Shown here: positions 46,869 to 54,257 of the stretch, one piece after another
Layout: every line of letters begins with the position of its first letter
Position numbering within the stretch: position 1 is the first letter of the stretch
Assembly (NCBI GenBank): GCA_019448385.1
Contig: JAGTXO010000031.1
Span: 64,501-128,500 of the forward strand
Direction: 5' to 3'
DNA from: Diacronema lutheri
Lineage: Eukaryota; Haptophyta; Pavlovophyceae; Pavlovales; Pavlovaceae
DNA: 64,000 bases
Made by a program: the position numbers and the translations under genes
The notes under the pieces: model-generated
The model's database searches: none
What the model was told of the DNA's origin: nothing
What the model saw: only the letters and a program-made list of their open reading frames with translations

Positions 46869-47903
46869 ATGACGAGATCGCACCCGGCGACGGCGTCGCT
46901 GCACCCCAGGCAAGCGCCGTACGGCGCGGATGAGGGCGCGGGTGGGCCCGAGAGCTACGTCACCACGAACCAGCGCGAATTTGCCGAGCGCGACCTCGCG
47001 CAGGCGCACCGCGCGCCCGTGCGCGCGGCCGACCTGCCGGCGCGGCCGCTGCCGTACGGGATCGAGGTGGGCGCCGACTCGCTTGAGCGGTTCGTCACAA
47101 CCCACCGCGCGCAGTATGCGCCACGCGATCCGCGCGACGGCAGCATCGGTCGTCGCGAGGCCTTTGACTTCAAGGGCCGCCCCGTCCCGTACGCGTTTGA
47201 CGTGGGCCACGAGAAAAGGGGCAGCTACGAGACGACGCACCAGAGCCAGTTCCAGCCGCAGCTCTTCGACCTGTCGCAGGCGCGCGTGCCCATCTCGCCG
47301 CAGTCCAACTACTTTGGCCGGCCGCTCCCCTATGCCTCGCAGCCCGAGACCGACGGTGCCGACCGGTGGCAGTCGAGCGCCCAGCGCCACTTCGTGCCGC
47401 GCGACCTCGCGCTCGCGCGCCCGACCGAACGCTTGAAGCACGACGCGGCGTACAACCTCATCACGCTCGAGCCGAATCCAACGTTCGCGCCCGCCGTCGC
47501 CGAGCCGCGCGGCCGCACCGCCGCGCTCGGCATCACGCGGCCAGTCGGCGTCAACCCGCTGCCCGCGTCGCGCCAGACCGAGCGCCACTTCGTGCAGTGG
47601 GCGGACACGTTCTGCACGAATCCGCTCACCGCGCACGCGTACACGTCGGCCGCGCAGCTGCGCGAGGACGTGAGCAAGCACACGATCACGCAGCCGCCGT
47701 CGAGCAAGCATCACCAGCCCGTCACCGAGGCGCACCGTGTCGGCTGGCCGCAGCCGACGGGCGAGCGCTCTCCGATCAAGGAGGCGTACCACGGGAGGCA
47801 CGTATCGTTCATCACCAAGCAGCAGGAGAGCCTCAAACTCCACGGGCGCACCATCTTCAGCGGTGCGCTGCAGCAGAACGGGCCAATCCGCGCGATCATC
47901 TGA
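46869..47903 (+). CDS. Axonemal-type repeat protein (putative microtubule-inner/associated protein)
   Basis: 344 residues. Four degenerate units of ~55 residues: (G/A)RP(L/V)PYxx(E/D)VG followed by (S/R)(Y/F)xTT(N/H)Q(R/S)xFxPRD. Examples are ESYVTTNQREFAERD, RFVTTHRAQYAPRD, SYETTHQSQFQPQ and RWQSSAQRHFVPRD. Short YxTTxxxxF modules recur in proteins that line or bind ciliary doublet microtubules (SAXO/CFAP types). The C-terminal part, PVTEAHRVGWPQPTGERSPI and SFITKQQESLKLHGRTIF, is not repetitive and looks conserved. There is no signal peptide. A flagellar role fits a flagellate alga. The family call is pattern-based, not an alignment. The stop is convergent with the LTA4H-like gene, 70 bp apart. 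Confidence 0.72.
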   Translation: MTRSHPATASLHPRQAPYGADEGAGGPESYVTTNQREFAERDLAQAHRAPVRAADLPARPLPYGIEVGADSLERFVTTHRAQYAPRDPRDGSIGRREAFDFKGRPVPYAFDVGHEKRGSYETTHQSQFQPQLFDLSQARVPISPQSNYFGRPLPYASQPETDGADRWQSSAQRHFVPRDLALARPTERLKHDAAYNLITLEPNPTFAPAVAEPRGRTAALGITRPVGVNPLPASRQTERHFVQWADTFCTNPLTAHAYTSAAQLREDVSKHTITQPPSSKHHQPVTEAHRVGWPQPTGERSPIKEAYHGRHVSFITKQQESLKLHGRTIFSGALQQNGPIRAII

Positions 47904-47973
47904 AAGCCAGTCTCGCGGAGCTCGAGCCTGGGCTGGAAAGCCTTTGCCTGCCCACCCGCCGGTCGCCCCCGCC

Positions 47974-49899
47974 TCACGCGCGCAGCCCGAGGTCGAGCGC
48001 GAGCATGTGCTGCGCGATCGGGTGGTAGTTTGCGCGCCACGCCTGGAAGGCGGGCAGCGCGGCCGCGCGCCCCTCCTCGCTCTGGCACAGGTCGCGGAAG
48101 AGCGGCCGCACGTACTTCATCCGCCCGTTCGACTTGAGGAACGAGAGGATCTCGCGCAAGAAGGACGTGCCGCCGCCCGACTGCGCGAGGCACAGCCTGT
48201 AGAAGCGGAACGCCTCCTCGCAGTTCACCGCGCCGCGCTGGTCACCCGCCGCGCTGCCAAAGGCGTACAGCGATGCGAGGCGCTGCAGCTCGGCGTCGCC
48301 CAACGGCGCACGGCCGGCGCCGCCGTCGCGCGCGGCGCGCACCTCGTCGAGCAGCTTGTCGAGGAAGACCTGCCGCTGCAAGCTGCTCCAGCCGCGCACG
48401 TCGGCCGGCGAGCCGTCGGCCGCCTGCCCCATCGCCCAGCGGCTCGCGAGCTGCGCGGACGCGAGCGCGAGGCTCTCGTCGAACGGCGCGATGCTTGGCG
48501 GCATGCCGGGCGCGTGCAGCCAGCGCTGCCAGTCGATGGCACGCACCTGCGCGCCGCGCCCGCTCGCGTCCGCCCAGTGCAGCGCAAACTCGCAAAAGTC
48601 GTCGGTCGAGATCGCGCGCGCCTTGAACTTTTGAATATAGGCGCGGAAGAAGGCGCGCATGGGCTCGTCGCCGCCGAGCTGCTGCGCGAGGTGTGAGAGG
48701 AGCAGAAAGCCCTTCTCGTACGGCACGCGCGAGAAGGCGTCGTCCGGGTCGACGCCGCCCGCCAGGCTGGGCACGAGGCGCGTGAGCTCGGGCCGGGCCG
48801 TCTGGTGCGTGATGTCCTCGCGCAGCGCCTTCACGCCGCACAGCGCGTGCAGGCCGTAGAGCGCGCCGCCGTCGGCACCGCCGCCCGCGGCGCGCGTGAC
48901 AAGGTTGCGCTCCATCCAGACCGTCCACCCCTCGTTGAGCCAGAAGTGCTCCCACGAGGCGTTGGTGACAAGGTTTCCCGTCCACGAGTGGGACACCTCA
49001 TGCGCGATGACGCCCACGAGCGAGCGGTCGCCGGCGAGGAGCGTGGGCGTGCAGAAGGTGAGGCATGGGTTCTCCATCCCGCCGTACGGGAACGATGGCG
49101 GCAAGCAGAGCACGTCGTAGATCCCCCATGCGTACGGCTCCTGCGCCAGCTCCTCCGCGAGGGCGAGAAACCGTTCCGTGTCCTGCCCAAATTCGGACGC
49201 AACCGCGCCGACGACGCATGGCTCCGCCCACGCGGTCGAGCGCGGGCCGATGGGGCGGCCTTCAAGCTCGCCGACGGCGAGCGCGAGGAGGTAGGCGGGC
49301 ACGCGCATCGGCTGCGCGAACGTGAACGCGCGGCGCGCGCCGCCGTCGACGGGCGAGGGCGCGCCGCCCGCCGTGCGCTGCGCGCTCATGAGCGCTGTCG
49401 CCCACTCGGGCACGCGCGCCGTGGCCTCGTACGTGAACTTGGCGCTCGGCGTGTCCTGGCACGGCAGGAGCGCGCGCGCGTGGATCGCCTGGCACTGCGT
49501 GAACAGGTACGGGTGAGCCTTGCCCGCCGTCTGCTCGGCCGGCAGCCACTGCACCGCCGAGCTTGCCGGCCCGGCCTCGGATATAACCTCGAGCTCGAAG
49601 CGCGATCCGGCGGCGCGGAGCTGCTCGGGGAGCGGCACAGTGAGCGCCGCGCCGAAGACGTCCGACTCGACGCCCATCGAGTGCGCGACTGGCGCGCCGT
49701 TCAGCCGGACCGACGAGACGGCCACCTTCTTGGCGTCGAGGATGATGGCCTCCGCGCCGCCGGCCGCGAGCACGCGGCAGCGCCACGTCGCGACCACGCG
49801 GAGCGAGCTCGCGCCAAAATCGACGTCGAGCGCCAAGGTGAGGTGCTCGAGCGCGACCTCCGCAAAGTTGGAGGCAGACGACGGGTCGACGACGGGCAT
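47974..49899 (-). CDS. LTA4H: Leukotriene A4 hydrolase-like M1 aminopeptidase
   Basis: 641 residues (human LTA4H 611). Zinc metallopeptidase of family M1 removing N-terminal residues; the family may also carry an epoxide hydrolase activity. Domains in order: N-terminal beta domain; LFTQCQAIHARALLPCQDTP; substrate-binding PYGGMENPCLTFCTP; zinc site HEVSH (H300, E301, H304) with E323 in HFWLNEG; and a C-terminal armadillo-like helical domain including FLLLSHLAQQLGG and VRGWSSLQRQVFLDKLLDEV. All catalytic residues are present. Single exon, no targeting peptide, so a cytosolic protein is inferred. The start codon is 156 bp from the divergent CobS gene. Confidence 0.95.
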   Translation of the reverse strand: MPVVDPSSASNFAEVALEHLTLALDVDFGASSLRVVATWRCRVLAAGGAEAIILDAKKVAVSSVRLNGAPVAHSMGVESDVFGAALTVPLPEQLRAAGSRFELEVISEAGPASSAVQWLPAEQTAGKAHPYLFTQCQAIHARALLPCQDTPSAKFTYEATARVPEWATALMSAQRTAGGAPSPVDGGARRAFTFAQPMRVPAYLLALAVGELEGRPIGPRSTAWAEPCVVGAVASEFGQDTERFLALAEELAQEPYAWGIYDVLCLPPSFPYGGMENPCLTFCTPTLLAGDRSLVGVIAHEVSHSWTGNLVTNASWEHFWLNEGWTVWMERNLVTRAAGGGADGGALYGLHALCGVKALREDITHQTARPELTRLVPSLAGGVDPDDAFSRVPYEKGFLLLSHLAQQLGGDEPMRAFFRAYIQKFKARAISTDDFCEFALHWADASGRGAQVRAIDWQRWLHAPGMPPSIAPFDESLALASAQLASRWAMGQAADGSPADVRGWSSLQRQVFLDKLLDEVRAARDGGAGRAPLGDAELQRLASLYAFGSAAGDQRGAVNCEEAFRFYRLCLAQSGGGTSFLREILSFLKSNGRMKYVRPLFRDLCQSEEGRAAALPAFQAWRANYHPIAQHMLALDLGLRA

Positions 49900-50055
49900 G
49901 GTGCTAGCTCGGGAGCACCACAGAACTCGTTTTTAGATTTTTGGGTTTTCGCACGCGCGCACGTCCACGGCGCGGCGCGGCACAACTCGCACCCCGGTGT
50001 TGCAGGTCGGCACGTCGGAGGTGGGCCCGCAGGCCGAGGCGAGCGGCGGCGAGCC

Positions 50056-51165
50056 ATGGCGCCGAACAACGCGCTGCGTGACAAGTCGGCGGAGGAGAAG
50101 GAGGGCCTGCAAGCCAAGGCGAGCGGCGAGTCGTGGGGCATGGTGAGCGCGGCCGAGGTGCGTGCGCGCGGGACCGGCACGACGGCCTCGCCGATCGACG
50201 AATTCGTCGCGGCCGAGAATTCGGAGCTGCGGTGCTTCTTCACAGGCATGATGTTCGTCACGCGCCTGCCCTGCCCCGGCTGGTGCGACCACCACCCAGG
50301 CTACCTGATGCGCGCGATGGCCTGGTTCCCGGCGCTCGGCGCGCTCATCGGGCTCTGGGTCGCGGCGTTCGCCGACGCGGCCGCGACGCTCGTGCAGCCG
50401 CCGGTCGCGGCCGCCTTCTCGACGGGCGCGTCGCTCTGGCTCACCGGCTGCTTCCACGAAGACGGCCTGGGCGACACGCTCGACGGCTTTGGCGGCGGCT
50501 GGAGCAAGGCGCAGATCCTGCGCATCATGAAGGACTCGCGCATTGGCACGTACGCGTGCGTCGGCCTCTGCCTGTACACCGTGTCGAAGGTGCTGCTTCT
50601 CGGCGAGCTCGGGCCCTCGACGTGGGCGCTCGGCGCGTGCAGCGGGCAGGGCCCCGCGCTGGTCGTCGCGCATGCCGTCGCGCGCGCGTCGTCCGCGCCG
50701 TTGCTCTATTGCGTCGAGTACGTCGTCGATGCGGATGACGCTAAGTCGGACTACTACGGCTGGTTTGGCCGCTCGAGGGAGCTGCTCACGCTGCCCAGGC
50801 TCCTCTTCGCGCTGAGCACGGCCGTCGGCGTCGCCCTCGCTGTCCTCGGCCCGTGCGCGCGCGCGGCGGCCGTGCTGCTCGGCGCGGCGTGCGCGACGGC
50901 GGTCGCCGGCGCGTACGGCCGCTCCGTGATTGGCGGTGTGATGGGCGACTTCCTCGGCGCGACGGTCTGCTCGATCGAGCTCGCCATCTACGCCGCGCTC
51001 ACCGTCGACTCGCGCAGGCTGTTCGAGGCCGCCGCCGAGCGCGGCTGGATGAGCGCGCTCCGCCCTTTTGTGATGCTTGCGCTCGCGCTCTGCACGCCGC
51101 GGCTGTGGACGCTCGGCGCGAATCGCGCGACCAAGCCCGGGAAGGCGGAGGCCAAGGAGTGCTAG
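50056..51165 (+). CDS. cobS: Cobalamin-5'-phosphate synthase CobS (adenosylcobinamide-GDP ribazoletransferase)
   Basis: 369 residues. Joins AdoCbi-GDP with alpha-ribazole (phosphate) to complete the lower nucleotide loop of vitamin B12. An N-terminal soluble extension (~1-55) precedes FTGMMFVTRLPCPGW. The family signature HEDGLGDTLDGFGGG (H134, D136, D140, D143) is followed by IMKDSRIGTYA and several hydrophobic helices, typical of this polytopic membrane enzyme. SVIGGVMGDFLGATVCS near residue 290 is the conserved second loop. Bacterial CobS proteins are ~250 residues; the surplus is the N-terminus and tail. Codon use matches neighbours, so it is resident, not contamination. The next gene on the strand is CobT, 569 bp away, which makes the alpha-ribazole-phosphate used here. 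Confidence 0.93.
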   Translation: MAPNNALRDKSAEEKEGLQAKASGESWGMVSAAEVRARGTGTTASPIDEFVAAENSELRCFFTGMMFVTRLPCPGWCDHHPGYLMRAMAWFPALGALIGLWVAAFADAAATLVQPPVAAAFSTGASLWLTGCFHEDGLGDTLDGFGGGWSKAQILRIMKDSRIGTYACVGLCLYTVSKVLLLGELGPSTWALGACSGQGPALVVAHAVARASSAPLLYCVEYVVDADDAKSDYYGWFGRSRELLTLPRLLFALSTAVGVALAVLGPCARAAAVLLGAACATAVAGAYGRSVIGGVMGDFLGATVCSIELAIYAALTVDSRRLFEAAAERGWMSALRPFVMLALALCTPRLWTLGANRATKPGKAEAKEC

Positions 51166-51734
51166 GCTTTAAGTGCTAGCGCGCTGCGGCGGCGGGGTCC
51201 TGGCCATCTTGGGAACCCGGGGCCGGCACGGCGACACCGTCCGCGACGCTGCCGTCCGCTGCCGGCTCACCGAGCGTGTGGCTTGTTCGGCTGGGAATCG
51301 ACGATGTCGGTGGCCTCGTACCGCTCGATGGTGGCGCGGACGATCGACTCCGTGAGCGTGTCGGTGGATGTGTGGAGGTCATCCGCGATCCTCACCGCGC
51401 TCCTGCCGAGAAAATAGCCGCCACAGGATGATCTTCATGACCTCGACCGAGAGCCGGTGCCCGCGACCGACGCCGATGATGACGCCGCTCGCGGCGCTGC
51501 GGCCGCGCCGCCTGCACGTGTCGCGGTTATGAGAGCGGGGTTCCCGGGTATGTCAGGAACCCCCACGCGCAGCGGCGACACGCATAGCGCGACACGCACC
51601 GCGCCACCTCCCGCGGGGCCGACGCGACGCGCGCGCGCACCTCTCGCGGCCATTTTCGCTTTTTCGCGCGCGGGTCTCTCCTATTCCTTCGTCCGCGAAC
51701 TCAGACCCAACGGGCAGTAGCCCGGGCCCCGGCC
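51166..51734. other. Spacer between CobS and CobT
   Basis: 569 bp that should hold the CobS 3' end and the CobT promoter. It contains a degenerate helix-turn-helix-like reading frame on the minus strand (51267-51475). Nothing else was recognised. Confidence 0.5.
51267..51475 (-). pseudogene. Degenerate helix-turn-helix (Tc1/IS630-type transposase-like) fragment
   Basis: Two frames on the minus strand read LSVEVMKIILW and then, after a one-base shift near 51420, YFLGRSAVRIADDLHTSTDT followed by IVRATIERYEATDIVD and a stop at 51267. The spacing of a helix, an IADxLxxS turn, and a second helix ending in RYEATD is that of a transposase HTH. No catalytic domain is nearby. The reading is weak; a chance match in GC-rich DNA is possible. 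Confidence 0.35.
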
Positions 51735-53156
51735 ATGGGTGCGGCTCTCGGAATAATGGAGCGCGACGAGCACGAGCGCGCGCTCGAAGCTGCCCGGGCG
51801 CGCCTGCGCGCGCTGGCCAAGCCGGTCGGGTCGCTCGGTGCCCTCGAAGACTGGGCGGCGCGCCTCGCCGCGCTGCAGCGGCCGTACTGGCCGGCCGCAG
51901 ACCGGCCGGCGGCGAGCGTGCGCGCGCCCGCGCTGCTCGTCTTTGCCGCCGACCACGGCTGCGTGCTTGCCCACCCGTCGCTCTCGGCATTCCCGCGCGC
52001 CGTCACCCTCGCCATCTTCCGCACAATCGCGGCCGGCGGCGCCGCGAGCGCCGTGCTCGCCAAGGCCAACGGCGCATCCCTCGAGCTGATCGACGTCGGC
52101 GTCGACGGCGATACGTCCACCGCCGGCCGCGCGGACGCGGCCTACGGCGACGTTGCCGGCGGCGCGCGCGCGCGCGACGATAAGCGGTCACCGTCTGAAG
52201 AGCGGGGCGTTGGCTCGGAGGCGGAGCGCCGCCCGCTGCCGACCGAGTGGGTCAGCCACGCCGCGCCGCACGTGCGCGTGCTCGTGCGCAAGGTGGCGCC
52301 GTATGGAACAGCCAACAGTGGCACTGCGCCCGCGATGAGCCGAGCGCAGTGCGCGGCGGCGATGGCGGAGGGCGCCGCCGCTGTGCGCCGAATTGTCGCA
52401 CGGGCACTGCCCGCCGACGACAACGACGTCGGCCTGTCCGCCGCCGCAACCGAAACGGGCGCCGCCAGCGCCGCCGCCGCTGCTGAAGGCGAGCGCGAGG
52501 CCGGCCGCGATCGTGCGCGCGCCGCGCGCGCGCGTCGGCAGGAGCGCGGCGCCAACGTGGTCTGCCTGGGTGAGCTCGGGATTGGCAACACAACCGCCGC
52601 GGCTGCCCTTCTCGTCGCGCTCGCGCGACCGCTGCCCGCGGATACCACACGGGCGCCCGCGCCGCGCCAGCCGCTGCGTGCGGTCGACGCCGTCGGCGTG
52701 GGCACTGGATTGGACGAGGCCGCGCGCCTCGCCAAGGCAGCTTTCGTCGAGCGCGCGCTCGCGCGGCACGCGCAGCTGATCGCGGCGGAGGGCGCACTCG
52801 GCGCGCTGCGCGCGCTCGGCGGCCTTGAGCTCGCGGCGATGGCCGGCGCGGTGATCGAGGCCGCGCGGCTGCGCGTCGCGGTCGTCATCGACGGCTTCAT
52901 TGCCGGCGCGGCGGCGCTTGCGGCCATCCGGCTCGCGCCGAGCGCGGCCGCCGCCCTGTTCATCTCGCACCGCTCGGCGGAGCGCGGCGCGTCCGCGCTC
53001 GCCGCGCAGCTGCAGGCAGCGGGCTGTGGCCCGGCTGCGCTCGACCTTGGGATGCGGCTTGGCGAGGGCACGGGCTCTCTCGTTGCTCTGGGCGTACTAC
53101 GCAGCGCTGCGGCTGTGCTTGAAATGGCCACGCTGCAGGAGGCGACGGCGCTGTGA
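51735..53156 (+). CDS. cobT: Nicotinate-nucleotide-dimethylbenzimidazole phosphoribosyltransferase CobT
   Basis: 473 residues (bacterial CobT ~350). Transfers phosphoribose from nicotinate mononucleotide to 5,6-dimethylbenzimidazole, giving alpha-ribazole-5'-phosphate for CobS. Evidence: KPVGSLGALEDWAARLAALQ, FAADHGC, VAPYGTANSGTAPAMSRAQC, ELGIGNTTAAAALL, GVGTGLD, VVIDGFIAGAAALAAI, and MRLGEGTGS with the catalytic base Glu444. All are in family order. Extra length lies in two Ala/Arg-rich insertions (~125-170 and ~240-270). The start is the ATG at 51735; ATG at 51756 is equally possible. There is no clear organelle leader. It is consecutive with CobS on the same strand. The catalytic set is complete, so the protein should be active. 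Confidence 0.95.
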   Translation: MGAALGIMERDEHERALEAARARLRALAKPVGSLGALEDWAARLAALQRPYWPAADRPAASVRAPALLVFAADHGCVLAHPSLSAFPRAVTLAIFRTIAAGGAASAVLAKANGASLELIDVGVDGDTSTAGRADAAYGDVAGGARARDDKRSPSEERGVGSEAERRPLPTEWVSHAAPHVRVLVRKVAPYGTANSGTAPAMSRAQCAAAMAEGAAAVRRIVARALPADDNDVGLSAAATETGAASAAAAAEGEREAGRDRARAARARRQERGANVVCLGELGIGNTTAAAALLVALARPLPADTTRAPAPRQPLRAVDAVGVGTGLDEAARLAKAAFVERALARHAQLIAAEGALGALRALGGLELAAMAGAVIEAARLRVAVVIDGFIAGAAALAAIRLAPSAAAALFISHRSAERGASALAAQLQAAGCGPAALDLGMRLGEGTGSLVALGVLRSAAAVLEMATLQEATAL

Positions 53157-53221
53157 GACGCGCTCATGAAGCTGACATGGCCCTGTGTCTTCCTTCAGCG
53201 CACGCCAGCGCCGCTGCTCTG

Positions 53222-54163
53222 TCATCGGCTCGCCGCCTTGCCCGCGGCGGCCGACGCCGCCGCGCGCGCGCCCGCGAGCGTGCGCGGGCTGAGCGCGGCA
53301 CCGGCGTGCAGTTTGCCCGCCTCGGTAGGCGCGGGCAGCGTGCATACGCCAATCCTGCGCTCGGACAGCGCCGAGCCGCTCGTCGCGAGCCACCCGTCGT
53401 CGTCCGACGGCGCGCCGCCGCCCTCGTCTGCGTCCGACAGGCGCTCGGCGTCACCGCGCGGCGCGGCGCGCTGGGCGAAATGGGACAGGTCGTCGGCGTA
53501 GCTGAGGTACATGCCGAGCATGCAGCCGATTGCGAGCCACTGGTGCCCCGCGCCCACCTGCATGCGCGCCCGCGGCGAGCCGAGCTGCGCGCCCGCCATC
53601 TGGACGGGCAGCGCGAGCACGGGCGCGGAGACGAAAACGAGCCGGAGCGTGCGCGCGCGCGCGAGGCGCGCGGAGGCGCGGTGGCGCGGCGAGCGGCCGT
53701 ACGCGTGGATGGAGACGAGGCCGTGCAGCCATGACGACGTGAAGAAGACGAGCGCGCCGAAGCCGTGCACGAACGACTCGCGCTGGATCTCGGCGCCGCC
53801 GAGCATGCACGCGACGCAGTCGCGCTGCAGCGGCACTGCGCCGAGCAGGCCAAGTCCGGCGGCGCCAACGATGGCGAGGACGGCCGCGGCGGCGATCTCG
53901 CAGCGCAGCCAGCGCTCGAAGCGCGGCAGCGCGCGCTCGACGTACAGCACGATGCAGCACGCGAGGAGGAGCGCGGTGCTCACAAACCCGACCTGGAACA
54001 CTCGCCGCTCCGCGCCCGTGCAGCCGAGCAGAGAGATCTGCACGATGTGCAGCCAATCGGGCACGTCGCCGTTGGTGCGCGCGAGCGCGTAGCACGAAAA
54101 GATCGTGGTCACGGCGGTGGCCGCCGTCAAGGCCGGCAGGCCGTGCTCAAGCGACACGCGCAT
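53222..54163 (-). CDS. Frag1/DRAM/Sfk1-family membrane protein
   Basis: 313 residues with about six hydrophobic helices in the first ~240. The order of WLHIVQISLLGCTGAERRVF, FQVGFVSTALLLACCIVLYV, ESFVHGFGALVFFTSSWLHG and HQWLAIGCMLGMYLSYADDL matches the Frag1/DRAM/Sfk1 family. These are multi-span proteins of the Golgi, lysosome or plasma membrane involved in GPI-anchor remodelling, autophagy or phosphoinositide control. The C-terminal ~75 residues are soluble, acidic then Ala-rich, and probably cytosolic. Which branch it belongs to cannot be told. It is convergent with CobT, 65 bp between stops. Confidence 0.8.
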   Translation of the reverse strand: MRVSLEHGLPALTAATAVTTIFSCYALARTNGDVPDWLHIVQISLLGCTGAERRVFQVGFVSTALLLACCIVLYVERALPRFERWLRCEIAAAAVLAIVGAAGLGLLGAVPLQRDCVACMLGGAEIQRESFVHGFGALVFFTSSWLHGLVSIHAYGRSPRHRASARLARARTLRLVFVSAPVLALPVQMAGAQLGSPRARMQVGAGHQWLAIGCMLGMYLSYADDLSHFAQRAAPRGDAERLSDADEGGGAPSDDDGWLATSGSALSERRIGVCTLPAPTEAGKLHAGAALSPRTLAGARAAASAAAGKAASR

Positions 54164-54257
54164 CCGGCGACCGACCTGACCTGACCGCGAACGAGCACTC
54201 CTCCGCCCTCCGGAAAAGTGGACAGTCTTGATGATTTTTCAGCAGGGCCTCTGTGAA

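Noticed and set aside
50056-53156. CobS/CobT as bacterial contamination or a recent bacterial insertion
   Set aside because: No bacterial gene spacing or ribosome sites are seen, base composition matches the neighbours, and flanking genes are plainly eukaryotic.
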